A stretch of 64,000 bases of DNA, taken from contig NZ_CP094380.1 of the NCBI RefSeq assembly GCF_022809775.1, positions 186,001 through 250,000 on the forward strand, written 5' to 3'. The notes beneath the pieces were generated by a model. That model searched no databases, was not told the origin of the DNA, and saw only the letters and a list, made by a program, of their open reading frames with translations. Position 1 is the stretch's first letter. Every line of letters starts with the position of its first letter. Both the position numbers and the translations under genes were made by a program. The stretch comes from Pseudodesulfovibrio tunisiensis (lineage in GTDB: Bacteria > Desulfobacterota > Desulfovibrionia > Desulfovibrionales > Desulfovibrionaceae). Positions 8,423-17,451 of the stretch are shown here, one piece after another.

Positions 8423-10132
8423 TTATGATTTCATCAGCTGGGCCATCTGTGCGTTCAGTGACGCCATTTTCTGGTCGTACTGGCCCAGCAGCGCGTCGAG
8501 ACGGGCGAACTTCAGGCGCAGGTTGCGCTCCATGCGGTCGATCCGAGTGTTCTCGTAATCGATCTTGTCGTCAATACCATCCATGATATCCCCGTAGTTC
8601 TCCTGAAGAACTGCGAGGGGGCCGCCCTGATGGGTGTGCTTGTTGAACGGTTTGGTCAGTTCCTTGAGTTCGTCGATCAGTTCCCCGGTCTTGCCCTGCT
8701 TGAGGGTGACCTTGCCGGAGTAGCTGGCGTTTGCGGTGCGGTTGTCCAGACGTATGGAAATACCTGCCGCATCCGTTCCCGGAATGCCCGTGATGTACCA
8801 CCCGGAAACCTTGGCCGGATGACCGTTGATGGTGGCCGTGGAAATGCCTGCACCGCTGGTCTGGATCTGCACGTCGTACACCCCGGGTTTGGTGGTGCCC
8901 TTGATGGACCCCATGAAGGTCATGTCCGGGGAATGGCTTTCGCCGAGGTCCGAAGCCGCAAACAGCTTGGCAACCTCCGTGGGATTTTCCTTGAGCGCCT
9001 TGTCCAGCTCCTCGTCATCGATCTTGAGCAGGCCGTATGTTTCCGAACCTTCCTGAGGATCGGTGTGAATGCCGATCTGGGACAGGGCGGAATAGAGGTC
9101 GCCGCTCTTTGTCTTGTCGTTGTAGAATTCGAAGCCCTTGCCCACGTCGGCCACGATGTTCTTGAGATTCTGGCCGATGATGTCCACGCCGTAGTTGCCG
9201 GACAGGATGGACCCCTGCACTTCCTTGGTGGAGGTGTCGATCTTGGTGATCTTCTGCAACTGTGTTCGGACAATGTTCACGGCCTCCACGAATTTATGGA
9301 CGTTTTCCTTGATCTTGTTCGTGTCCGTGGAAACAGTCAACGTTACTTGGGTTCCGGGTTCCGCGTTCTTGAGGTTCAGGGTCAGACCGTCGACCGCGTC
9401 CTTGATCTGGTTGGAGTCGCGTTCAAGCCATTCATCCGCACCCGGGGGAAAGCCGTTGACCTTGATTTTGGCATTGCCCGCGTTCTGGGATTCGTTGAAA
9501 TCCGAGGGCTTGAAGATCATGGAACCGGTGTCGGAAATAATTACCTGATTGTCTGCGCCGAGGTCCCTGCCGGCAATCTGCAGATGGTACGTGTTGCCGT
9601 CGAATATGGTGCTCGCACGAACCTTGTCCTTGGATTCCGCGTGGTGGTTGATGTAGCTGACCAGGCCTTCCAGCGTGGTGCCCGCGGAGATGTTGCTCAG
9701 GGTGTAGGACTCTCCGGCATAGGAAAATGTGAAATTCGTGGTGCTGGAGGTGATCGAATCGGTCAGGGCACTGGTGCCGGATGCCGTGGCAAGGATGTCG
9801 TTGGTGGCGAGGCTACCGATTTCGATGTTGTAGGCCGCTTCCTGAATATCGCTGTTCGCCGTGGCCGTGAGCAGCTTGGAGTCCGTGGTGGAAACGGATT
9901 TGGCAAGAAATTCGTTCATGGTATCCATGGATTCCAGCGTGGTCTTCATGGACAGCATCTTGGTGTTGAGAGTCTTGAATTCCTCGTTTTTCGTTTCCCA
10001 CGAGGATTTCCATGTCTCCAAACGGCGGACGCGGGCCATCTCGACATCGACGAGACCCTCGATGAGTGCGTTGAAGTCCGTGCCGTTGCCCAGACCCGCG
10101 AAGTTGACTTGTCCTGATGTGTAGTCAGCCAT
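8423..10132 (-). CDS. fliD: Flagellar hook-associated protein 2 (filament cap)
   Basis: 569 residues. FliD forms the cap at the tip of the growing filament and guides flagellin folding. The N-terminal domain (GLGNGTDFNALIEGLVDVEMARVRRLE) and the C-terminal coiled-coil region (YENTRIDRMERNLRLKFARLDALLGQYDQKMASLNAQMAQL) are both typical, and the length is in the family range. Start 10132 has a GGAAG ribosome site. It lies between flagellin and fliS in one transcriptional direction, but the hairpin at 10205-10236 separates it from flagellin. Confidence 0.95.
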   Translation of the reverse strand: MADYTSGQVNFAGLGNGTDFNALIEGLVDVEMARVRRLETWKSSWETKNEEFKTLNTKMLSMKTTLESMDTMNEFLAKSVSTTDSKLLTATANSDIQEAAYNIEIGSLATNDILATASGTSALTDSITSSTTNFTFSYAGESYTLSNISAGTTLEGLVSYINHHAESKDKVRASTIFDGNTYHLQIAGRDLGADNQVIISDTGSMIFKPSDFNESQNAGNAKIKVNGFPPGADEWLERDSNQIKDAVDGLTLNLKNAEPGTQVTLTVSTDTNKIKENVHKFVEAVNIVRTQLQKITKIDTSTKEVQGSILSGNYGVDIIGQNLKNIVADVGKGFEFYNDKTKSGDLYSALSQIGIHTDPQEGSETYGLLKIDDEELDKALKENPTEVAKLFAASDLGESHSPDMTFMGSIKGTTKPGVYDVQIQTSGAGISTATINGHPAKVSGWYITGIPGTDAAGISIRLDNRTANASYSGKVTLKQGKTGELIDELKELTKPFNKHTHQGGPLAVLQENYGDIMDGIDDKIDYENTRIDRMERNLRLKFARLDALLGQYDQKMASLNAQMAQLMKS

Positions 10133-10204
10133 GGCTACTTCCTGTTTCGGAATTTTTTTCCGGTTACTTTAGGTCACCGGTGAAAATGCAAGCAGGATGC
10201 CATG

Positions 10205-10236
10205 AAAAAGAGGCCGGACCGCGATGCGGTCCGGCC
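10205..10236 (-). terminator. Intrinsic terminator after flagellin gene
   Basis: GGCCGGACCGC / GCGGTCCGGCC perfect 11-base arms with a three-base loop, followed on the minus strand by CTTTTTC. Confidence 0.92.
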
Positions 10237-10273
10237 TGTGCGTGCGGTTTCCCCTCCGCGCTGATTGTCACCC

Positions 10274-11191
10274 CTAGCCGATGAGGGACAGAGCCATTCT
10301 CGGCAGGGAGTTGGCCTGAGCCAGCATGGACACGGCGGACTGGGTCAGAATCTGGTTGCGCACGAATTCGGTCATCTCGGTGGCCACGTCCACGTCGGAG
10401 ATTCGGGATTCCGATGCCTGGACGTTCTCGGCCTGGATGCCCAGAACCGTGACGGTGTTTTCCAGACGGTTCTGGAGCGCACCGAGGTTTGCACGAATCT
10501 TGTCCTTGGACACGATGGCGTCGTTGATCGCGTCAAGGGAGGCCTGTGCCAGCGCCTGGGTGGAGATGGACTTGCCCGCATTGGCGGCTTCGCCGGTTCC
10601 ACCCTTGGCCGCGGCGGACTGGCCGAGGCCCAGTGCGGAGGCCGAGGAGTTGTTGATGGAGATGTAGTAGTAGTCCTCGGACGAGTCATTGCCGGTACCG
10701 AAGTGGACCTTGACCGGACCGGTGGACTTCAGGCCAGCGCCGTTGTGCGCGGAATTCTCGCCGGACAGGGCGCCGTTCAGCAGGTAGACGCCGTTGAAGT
10801 CCGTGGAGTTGGCAATTCGGGTGATTTCCGAAGCCATGGCCTGATATTCGGAGTCGATGATCAGGCGCTGATCCGAGCTGTAGGTACCCGTTGCGGCCTG
10901 CTGCGCCAGTTCCTTCATGCGGATGAGCTTTTCGTCGATGACGGAAAGCGCGCCGTCCGCAGTCTGGATCAGGGAAATGCCGTCGTTGGCGTTACGGATG
11001 CCCTGCTGCAGGGAGCGGACGTCCGCACGCATGAGCTCGCGAATGGCCAGACCTGCGGCATCGTCCGCAGCCGTGCCGACACGAAGACCAGAAGACAGGC
11101 GGCGAGTGGACACGCCAAGTGCGTCGTACGACTTGGACAGGTTGGCCGCGGCATTCATGGCCATGAGGTTGTGGTTAATAACGAGGGCCAT
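10274..11191 (-). CDS. Flagellin
   Basis: 305 residues, the major filament subunit. The conserved N-terminal D0/D1 region (MALVINHNLMAMNAAANL, then RLSSGLRV and ADDAAGLAI) and C-terminal region (ISDVDVATEMTEF, ending MLAQANSLPRMALSLIG) are complete. The variable central part is short, about residues 145-205. Serine/threonine-rich exposed stretches there could be glycosylation sites for the neighbouring glycosyltransferases (inference). Strong ribosome site AAGGAGGAAACT before the ATG at 11191 and a sigma-28 promoter about 90 bases upstream. Confidence 0.97.
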   Translation of the reverse strand: MALVINHNLMAMNAAANLSKSYDALGVSTRRLSSGLRVGTAADDAAGLAIRELMRADVRSLQQGIRNANDGISLIQTADGALSVIDEKLIRMKELAQQAATGTYSSDQRLIIDSEYQAMASEITRIANSTDFNGVYLLNGALSGENSAHNGAGLKSTGPVKVHFGTGNDSSEDYYYISINNSSASALGLGQSAAAKGGTGEAANAGKSISTQALAQASLDAINDAIVSKDKIRANLGALQNRLENTVTVLGIQAENVQASESRISDVDVATEMTEFVRNQILTQSAVSMLAQANSLPRMALSLIG

Positions 11192-11281
11192 AGTTTCCTC
11201 CTTGAAAGTGGTTCGGCATCCTTGCCTTGTTTAGTCGCCCGAATGGTTTTCGCCGGGCAGACCTATCACCATTTGCCTAAC

Positions 11282-11308
11282 TCATCGTCCGTGGAGGAAA
11301 AAACTTTA
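11282..11308 (-). promoter_or_regulatory. Sigma-28 (FliA) promoter of flagellin
   Basis: Minus strand reads TAAAGTTT, 11 bases, then GACGATGA, against consensus TAAAGTTT-N11-GCCGATAA. The -35 is perfect and the -10 matches six of eight. It leaves a leader of about 85 bases before the ATG at 11191. Confidence 0.88.
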
Positions 11309-11319
11309 GGCTGGAAATG

Positions 11320-11335
11320 TTTTTTTTTTTTTTTT
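11320..11335. repeat. 16-base homopolymer T tract upstream of the flagellin promoter
   Basis: An uninterrupted run of 16 T (A on the coding strand) begins 12 bases upstream of the sigma-28 -35 element. It may act as an UP-like or bent A-tract, and is long enough to slip during replication. Confidence 0.9.
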
Positions 11336-11452
11336 GAACAGACTGGGATAGTTGAATGAAAAAACAAGGGAATACGGACTGCCGGAGCAGGGGCGCAAGA
11401 GGAATATCCCGGACCGGGACAAGGGAAGTGGCGGGATTTGCCCGGCCGGGCA

Positions 11453-13093
11453 CTATCGGGACGAATCCTTTGTGTCGGCAAGGAGTTGCGCCTTGCGCCG
11501 AAAGTCGGTTTCCATGCGCAGGGTGTCGGCTTGCAGGAGTCGCAGGAATTCAGCGCGCTCGTACTTGGTTTCCAGCTTGAGGACGTTGCCGGACATGTTT
11601 CCCCTGGCTGCCGGGGCGGCCAGAGTCAGGCGGCCGCTTTTGCAGCAGTGGCGTACGCAAAGATGGCCGTGGTATACCGGAGCCTTGCCTTGCAGGCAAA
11701 GTTGCAGGTCGTGGTCGAGGTCGTCGAATTGGCTTGGAGAGAACCTGAGATCAAAGTCCGGCCCTTCGGTTAGATCGCGGCCTCGAAACAGGTGGAAGCA
11801 TCCAGTGACCGAGTGGCATGGCCGGGTGTATGAAAATTGGCAGAAATCCATATCCTGATTGCAGGCATCGTAAAATGCGAACGCAAAGCCCCGGTGTGTC
11901 TCATCCGGTTTCCCGGCATCCTTGAGGTGCAGGTCGGCGTGTTGAATCAGGTTCGGGTGGGAGGCGTCCGTCACTCGACAACCCCAGACGCCGGCCTCGG
12001 GATATGCCCGTACCGCTGTGTGAAGGTGCTTCTGCCAGTCTTCGGGAAGCAGGGCATCGTCATCCAGATAGGCCACATAGTCGAATTCCCCGGAGGCAGG
12101 GAGGTGCTTGAGCCAGTTGCGGGCTGCGGGCGCACCGATGTTTGCCGGCATGGTCAATAGGGAAAGTCTGTCGCCCATGCGATCCTTCCAGACGTGAAGG
12201 ATGTCGTCCGTGTGATCGGTGCTGCCGTTGTTCAGCACTGTTACCGACATGTTGTCGGCAAGGCTTGGGGCCAGTGCCGTCAGAGTGTTGTTCAGATCGT
12301 CGGCCTTGTTGAACGTGTAGAGCTGGACGCAGACGCTCCCGGGGAGTTGTGAATCGGCTTGGTCCATGCCCGTGATCAGATCATGGGCGGTCAGGGTCGT
12401 GTTGACCTGCCAGGGTCTGCGTCGGATTTCGTTTCGCAGGATTTCCAGAGCCCGGGGCTGCTTGCTGTTTGCAAGAAGACAGGCCGCAAGGCGTAGACGG
12501 GCCGGACCGCCCTGAGCCTGGGCATAAAGCTTCAACGCGGTTTCGTGGTCCTTGTTCAGAAATGCCCGATCCCCGGAAAAACGGAATTTGTGCGGTTGCA
12601 AGGCGTTGGGCCATGACGCGTTCAGAGCGGCATCCCAAATGGATTCGGAATTCATGAGTGCGGCCAGGTCAAGCATTTGTCCGATCCAGAAAAGATTGTC
12701 CGGCTCTGTCGTGTACCCTTGAGCAAGGAAGGCTTCCAGCCCGGCATAGTCACGTTGATCGGTCAGGGCGCGCAACTTTTCCAGTGAGTCCGGAGTTTGA
12801 AAACTGGTTGCCGAAGCCGTGATCGCAGCAAGTGACTCCCGGTCGAGGAACGGAAGGGAGCGGTGCAGTGACAGCAGATGATTGGCCAGTACGCCGTCCA
12901 GCGGAGCCAGTTCCCACGCGGCGAGCAGCATGTCCAGTCCCAATCCCAGAAGTGCTCGCGTGTGTTCTCCGGCTGTACTGGCCCGGTTCAGAATTTTGTT
13001 TCCGGTTTCCAGCAGATGCCGCCGTCCCTGTCCTGAGGCCAGAACGGACCGTTTGAGGTCTTCGTCCAGAATGTCAAGAAAAAAGAGGGACAT
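11453..13093 (-). CDS. Family 2 glycosyltransferase with long N-terminal domain
   Basis: 546 residues. Roughly the first 240 form a helical, TPR-like region without a motif I can name. The GT-A catalytic domain follows: VCVQLYTFNKADDL, VTVLNNGSTDHTDD and the DxD-containing YLDDDALLPEDW. The substrate is unknown. It lies 9 bases after the CgeB-like glycosyltransferase gene, so the pair forms an operon. It is upstream of flagellin on the same strand, which supports filament glycosylation. Confidence 0.8.
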   Translation of the reverse strand: MSLFFLDILDEDLKRSVLASGQGRRHLLETGNKILNRASTAGEHTRALLGLGLDMLLAAWELAPLDGVLANHLLSLHRSLPFLDRESLAAITASATSFQTPDSLEKLRALTDQRDYAGLEAFLAQGYTTEPDNLFWIGQMLDLAALMNSESIWDAALNASWPNALQPHKFRFSGDRAFLNKDHETALKLYAQAQGGPARLRLAACLLANSKQPRALEILRNEIRRRPWQVNTTLTAHDLITGMDQADSQLPGSVCVQLYTFNKADDLNNTLTALAPSLADNMSVTVLNNGSTDHTDDILHVWKDRMGDRLSLLTMPANIGAPAARNWLKHLPASGEFDYVAYLDDDALLPEDWQKHLHTAVRAYPEAGVWGCRVTDASHPNLIQHADLHLKDAGKPDETHRGFAFAFYDACNQDMDFCQFSYTRPCHSVTGCFHLFRGRDLTEGPDFDLRFSPSQFDDLDHDLQLCLQGKAPVYHGHLCVRHCCKSGRLTLAAPAARGNMSGNVLKLETKYERAEFLRLLQADTLRMETDFRRKAQLLADTKDSSR

Positions 13094-13102
13094 GATTGTC
13101 TC

Positions 13103-14797
13103 CTAAAGGCACGTTTGGCGCATGACGGATATGAGCCGGGCAAGTCTGTGCTCATATGTGTGCTCGGCCAGAATGCGTTTTCTTGCTGCGCGGGAAATAC
13201 GTTTTCTCAACGCCTTGTCCGCAAGAAGGCGTTGAATCTGAGGCGAAATCTGTTCCGGATTTTCGTAGGCAACGGATTCGGTTTCCGGCTCGAACAGGTC
13301 TTCGAGTTGTTCCCTGCGGTCCGTGAGCACGAAGCCGCCGCAGGCCGGGACATCGAAGATCCGCTGGTTCACTGCCCCTTTCATCTGGCGGCTGGTACAG
13401 TTGAAGCTGATCTGCGACCGAGGGTAGAAGCGGGGCAGGTCGGCATAGTAGTCCAGATAATCGAGCCTGCGCCAGTGAGTGCCGGAAAGTTGCGAATCCC
13501 AGCCCGGGTCGCCCACGATCAATGGGGAAAAGGGCTGGATTTCCCGTACGCAGGAAAGCCGGTACTGGCGCGTTGCTTCCCATGTCACGAGGGAAATCGT
13601 GGCCAGTTGGCGTTCGGGATCGTTTGCAAGGCTGTCCACATGGCTTTTCCATGCGGGGAAGTGCCCGGCCATGTGGGATTCCACGTCCACCTCACCGGAC
13701 TGGCCGAATGAAGCCGCCACGTGCGGCAGCTCCTTTTGCATTGGGCGGGGAAGTCGGGCCTGTTCAAGACTGTTGGCTATGGCTCCGGTCATGGAATTGC
13801 CTACAAAGGAAATGTCCGCTGTCCATTCGTCGGGAGCGGAATCGGCGAGCCCCGGCCGGAATCGTTGCGGGTCCGTTGCCAGCGGCAGATAGTGCACGTT
13901 GGGGAATCCCTGGTTGCGCAAGGTGTCGAGGTTGCCTGCGTCGAACGTGAACAGGATCGTGTTGTCCTGCGCCGGGTGGGCATAACGGTGCAGGATCAGA
14001 TGGGGATTGTCCACGAACCATGAGGCCAGAGGCAGGTGCATGCGCTGAAGCAGCTCGGCCAGACGGCCTTCCCGGTCCATGCCGAAGTGGTTCACGGTGA
14101 GCGCGAAATCGGGTTTGCCTTCGAGAGTGGCGTGCAACAGTGTTTCGATGAATTCGGTACTGCCCGTGGTCTGACCGCTGATGTCCAGCGGGATGAAATC
14201 CGCGCCCATGCGCGTCAGGGCGGCCCGTATTTCATTGCAGAGAAAATATCCGGAATCGAAGAACAGAATGCGTGGCCGGGCGGATTGGAATTTCGGGTAG
14301 TCGAGGGCTTGCCATAAATCCGTTCTGCTCTCTTGTTCCAGAGCCACGGCAACGGCTTCGCAATAGTCCCGATCCAGTCGGAGATAGACCGGGATTCGAA
14401 GTATCCGGATCGGACGGCCCGGGTGCTGTCCCTTCCAGTGCAAAAGCCTTTCAAGCGTTTGGGCCGGGCTTGGATCGTCAACAAGCAGGGCCCCGTTGAT
14501 TTGGCCCGACATTCCTGCCGCGCACCGGATTTCCGGAAACCTGTCCACTATGGCCACGGGGATTCCCCGCTTTGCAAGTGCCCTTGCACACAGGCCGAGG
14601 CCCGTTCCCATGAGCACCACGGCGTGATCGTCCGGCACGCTTCGGGCCAAATCCGCTTCCCGTTTTCTGCCCTGACGGCCCCAGAGATGCCATGTCCTGT
14701 CGCCCACCCGGAGTCTGACGTCTTCGATTCCGTTCGGACCGACGATTGGTACCGCGGATATTTCCGGTCTGGGCATGGGTGTTTTCATGATTCTCAT
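13103..14797 (-). CDS. CgeB-like (DUF3880) glycosyltransferase
   Basis: 564 residues. The N-terminal part has a Rossmann-like glycine loop (VVLMGTGLGLCARALAKRG), like the one in the 5307-6515 protein. The middle carries RILFFDSGYFLCNEI and LASWFVDNPHLI, and the C-terminal part GAVNQRIFDVPACGGFVLTD with ERISRAARKR-type ending, as in DUF3880/CgeB glycosyltransferases. These enzymes are common in flagellar glycosylation loci of Desulfovibrio-type bacteria (family knowledge, from memory). Start is uncertain between 14797 and an in-frame ATG at 14788; neither has a strong ribosome site. Confidence 0.75.
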   Translation of the reverse strand: MRIMKTPMPRPEISAVPIVGPNGIEDVRLRVGDRTWHLWGRQGRKREADLARSVPDDHAVVLMGTGLGLCARALAKRGIPVAIVDRFPEIRCAAGMSGQINGALLVDDPSPAQTLERLLHWKGQHPGRPIRILRIPVYLRLDRDYCEAVAVALEQESRTDLWQALDYPKFQSARPRILFFDSGYFLCNEIRAALTRMGADFIPLDISGQTTGSTEFIETLLHATLEGKPDFALTVNHFGMDREGRLAELLQRMHLPLASWFVDNPHLILHRYAHPAQDNTILFTFDAGNLDTLRNQGFPNVHYLPLATDPQRFRPGLADSAPDEWTADISFVGNSMTGAIANSLEQARLPRPMQKELPHVAASFGQSGEVDVESHMAGHFPAWKSHVDSLANDPERQLATISLVTWEATRQYRLSCVREIQPFSPLIVGDPGWDSQLSGTHWRRLDYLDYYADLPRFYPRSQISFNCTSRQMKGAVNQRIFDVPACGGFVLTDRREQLEDLFEPETESVAYENPEQISPQIQRLLADKALRKRISRAARKRILAEHTYEHRLARLISVMRQTCL

Positions 14798-14884
14798 AGG
14801 TACTGCATGCGTCGGGTTCGAGCAAGTCGGGCGACCATTACATTAATATATGGATGGAGGATGTTGCCCGAACAGCCAAATGAA

Positions 14885-14912
14885 AACCGGGAACCCTTTC
14901 GGATTCCCGGTT
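14885..14912 (-). terminator. Intrinsic terminator after the AsmA-like gene
   Basis: AACCGGGAA / TTCCCGGTT arms with a 10-base loop, then TTTTCATTT on the minus strand. Confidence 0.8.
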
Positions 14913-14929
14913 GAGTGAGCAGGGAACGG

Positions 14930-15718
14930 CTACTGTTTGTCGCCGCCGAACAACCCCTTGATGGTGTCGCCCACGGACCCGGCGCTTTTGCCGACACCTT
15001 CCATGACTTCTCCGGCCTTTTGGCCGATATCCTTGATGGCCTGCCCAGCCGTGCCGGTCACATCACCGGAAAGCTGGGAAAGAACCACGGCGAACGCCTC
15101 GGCGGGCGAGGTCTGCTTGTTCCTGCCTATATCCCTGACGTGCAGGTCGGGCAGGGCTATGTCCACGGCCTTGCCGCCGCCCAGCGTGTTGAGCAGGGAA
15201 CCGGCGAGCTTGACCTTGCCGTTAGTGACAATGAAGTTTTCGATGATCAGATTGACCTGCTGGCTGTCCTGTTCATCCGGTGCGGGCTTTTTCTGCGCGG
15301 CTGCGGATTCCTCGCTGGAAACCGCCTTGTTGATGTTGGCCTGAAGCTGTTTGAAATTGTCGGTGTTGCCTTTTTTTTCATAGGTTACGACAGGGCCGTT
15401 GATCAGGATTTCCTTGATCACGATGGTGTCGGAGGCCAGGGAATTCTTGTCCACCGTGACCCGGACCAGATCGCATTCCAATGCATTGGGGGCGGTGAAT
15501 CCCTTGGGATTGCCGAGCACGAAACCCTTGAGCGCGCCGGAACCGGTGAAAAAGGAGATGTCTGCGGACTTGAGCTCCACCTTGCTTTGCGTGAACTGGG
15601 GCCCGTAGGTCTCGGTCACGGTCTTGACCAGAGTGCCGAGGTTGAGAACCGCGAGCACGACGAGTCCGAGCACGGCCACGACAAGCGCGCCGCCTGCAAT
15701 GATCAGGTATTTTTTCAT
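14930..15718 (-). CDS. AsmA-like envelope protein
   Basis: 262 residues from the ATG at 15718 (the open frame runs 92 codons further up but without coding character; a GGAG ribosome site precedes 15718). One N-terminal membrane anchor (residues 4-26) is followed by an AsmA/DUF748-like periplasmic region: LKSADISFFTGSGALKGFVLGNPKGF and the repeated ILINGPVVTYEKKG strand pattern. A Gly/Ala/Ser amphipathic tail ends the protein. AsmA-like proteins are linked to lipid transport between membranes; the exact role here is not visible. It seems to be a single-gene unit. Confidence 0.7.
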   Translation of the reverse strand: MKKYLIIAGGALVVAVLGLVVLAVLNLGTLVKTVTETYGPQFTQSKVELKSADISFFTGSGALKGFVLGNPKGFTAPNALECDLVRVTVDKNSLASDTIVIKEILINGPVVTYEKKGNTDNFKQLQANINKAVSSEESAAAQKKPAPDEQDSQQVNLIIENFIVTNGKVKLAGSLLNTLGGGKAVDIALPDLHVRDIGRNKQTSPAEAFAVVLSQLSGDVTGTAGQAIKDIGQKAGEVMEGVGKSAGSVGDTIKGLFGGDKQ

Positions 15719-15797
15719 GGGGTCTCCTTGGTTGACGGTTCGGGGTTGTAGATAAGGTAAAGAAAAGTCGTCATTGACGCAATATGCTCCGGGAATT

Positions 15798-16763
15798 TCA
15801 GATTTCGGGATAGGGCGGATTGGCGAAATGCCGCATGGCCGAAGCCGGTGTGTCGGCCAGCCCTGCGTCCATTGATGGTCCGGCTGCATTGGAGGGCGGC
15901 GGAGCATTGTCGAAAAGATGTGGCGCAAAATTACGGCAGAGTGCCTCGGCGCGGTCCGCTGCGGTTTCGGCCATTTGGGGCAGGGATGCGACATGATGTT
16001 CGCCCGTGGCCGGGTGGCGATAGGCTATGCTTCCCTGCAAGGGAGACTGCTGGGCCAGAAGCTGGGGCGCGTAGAACAGCGCGGCCACTTCCGCAGCACT
16101 GTCCGGAAGGATGCGGCGCAATGCAAACAGGCTTTGCGCCAGAGGGCGGATCGGAAACAGGGACTGGAGCGTTCCGAATATCCGCCAGCCGGTCGAAACG
16201 GCCCGCTGCATCCGTGGGCCGTCGAGTCCTGCCATTTGGGCCAGACCCTGCACGGGCCATGGCCTTTCCTCGTTCAGGGATGCGAGCTGGTGGCGCAACC
16301 TGTAGCGGGAGTTGTCGATCATCTCCGGCACGAGGGTCATGTCCATGAGACTTTCCAGAGCACGGTGCCGCTGGCGGACCAGAGTCCTTTCCAGAGGATT
16401 GTCGCCGTAATAGTTTCCGGAGAAATACCAGACCATGGGATGCATGACCGCGTCCGTCATGATGTGGGAGGCCATTCCCACGAATGCTGCGGTTGCCGGG
16501 CCGCGTTTGGGGCATTGGCGCACCAGTTCGGCCTGAAGTCCGAGCAGGGCGAAGGTGTCCTGTCCATCCGCGCCGTGCAGCATGTGCGCGAGACGTTCCG
16601 CAGGGGCCGCGCCCGGGGTGACCGCATAGAACAGGGCATCGTGGAACACCGACCCGAGAAGCAGGGCGGATTCGTGACGGGCCGCAGCCTCGGCAAAACG
16701 CGTGTCGGCCAGCCGGGCAGCCGTGGCCTGCGCCACATGAAAGTGAATCAGTTCCTTGGGCAT
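15798..16763 (-). CDS. Zinc-dependent phospholipase C-like protein
   Basis: 321 residues from the ATG at 16763. It has the spaced histidine/aspartate zinc ligands of the zinc-dependent phospholipase C family: HFHVAQ at the N-terminus, GSVFHDALFY, and SHIMTDAVMHPMVWYFSG. No signal peptide is visible, so it may act in the cytosol or on the inner membrane face. The activity is inferred only from the family; many members are uncharacterised hydrolases. It is divergent from the P-loop gene, whose start lies 82 bases away. Confidence 0.72.
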   Translation of the reverse strand: MPKELIHFHVAQATAARLADTRFAEAAARHESALLLGSVFHDALFYAVTPGAAPAERLAHMLHGADGQDTFALLGLQAELVRQCPKRGPATAAFVGMASHIMTDAVMHPMVWYFSGNYYGDNPLERTLVRQRHRALESLMDMTLVPEMIDNSRYRLRHQLASLNEERPWPVQGLAQMAGLDGPRMQRAVSTGWRIFGTLQSLFPIRPLAQSLFALRRILPDSAAEVAALFYAPQLLAQQSPLQGSIAYRHPATGEHHVASLPQMAETAADRAEALCRNFAPHLFDNAPPPSNAAGPSMDAGLADTPASAMRHFANPPYPEI

Positions 16764-16845
16764 GTTTTTCCGTTTGCGGTTTCCGGTGCGCACTTGGTAC
16801 AACGCATTGCGATCAAGCATGTTATCAGGAAAAACAGGGAGTATC

Positions 16846-17358
16846 ATGTCCTTTATTCAGAAAAAGCACGATGTGGAGGAATCCGGGTTGACCCGGGTTT
16901 TCAGCAGAGGTGAGACCAGAGAGGATTATGCGGATGCCTGGGCCGGGACCGGAAACGTGATTCTGGTGGGGCTGCCCGGTGCGGGCAAGGCGACTCTTGC
17001 ACGGGGAATTGCCGAGGCCTTGGGCAAGGACGTGTGCGAGCCGGAAACCGTGGATCAGGCCTTGGCTGCTTTGGCAAAGTCGGACGGGATCGTGGTGCTT
17101 GCGGATGTTCTGGTTCGGGAGGAGGCTGTGCGGTCCATACTTCACGGTGCCGGAAAGGTCCTCTATCTCTTGCGCGATGCCCGGTCTCTGGCCGAGAGCG
17201 TTTTTCGGGATGGGGATGATTTCGATGCGCTGTGGCAAGGCACGGCGGATCGGCTCGAACGGATGGAGCCGGTGTTCTACTCCGTGCTGCATTTCATCAT
17301 TCAGCCGGAATCGCCCGATGAGATGCTGCAAAGCGCGTTGGAGAAGATTTCGTTTTGA
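16846..17358 (+). CDS. Small P-loop protein resembling a reduced shikimate kinase
   Basis: 170 residues from the ATG at 16846, with an AGGGAG ribosome site. The Walker A loop is GLPGAGKAT near residues 42-50. The following helix and fold order resemble shikimate kinase, but the acidic and arginine residues that bind shikimate (the D-x-R and GGG motifs) are not visible. It therefore may be a regulatory or different nucleotide kinase. The region after the loop is short and contains EPETVDQALAALAKSDGIVVL, a Walker B-like strand. No partner gene is evident. Confidence 0.6.
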   Translation: MSFIQKKHDVEESGLTRVFSRGETREDYADAWAGTGNVILVGLPGAGKATLARGIAEALGKDVCEPETVDQALAALAKSDGIVVLADVLVREEAVRSILHGAGKVLYLLRDARSLAESVFRDGDDFDALWQGTADRLERMEPVFYSVLHFIIQPESPDEMLQSALEKISF

Positions 17359-17377
17359 GGCATGGTCGAAAAAAAAG

Positions 17378-17409
17378 CAAGCCCCCCGCATTCTTTGCGG
17401 GGGGGCTTG
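17378..17409. terminator. Bidirectional terminator between convergent genes
   Basis: CAAGCCCCCCGC / GCGGGGGGGCTTG stem. It is preceded by A8 on the plus strand, giving a T8 run for transcripts from the DUF2721 gene; it also lies 20 bases after the P-loop gene stop. Confidence 0.88.
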
Positions 17410-17451
17410 TCTTCCGGGCATGCGCAGCCCGGAAAGTTGCTGGTTGAAGGA

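Noticed and set aside
10144..10171. Sigma-28-like TAAAGTAA and TCCGAAAC before fliD
   Set aside because: The spacing is 12 rather than 11, the -10 matches only five of eight, and it would leave almost no leader before the fliD start.
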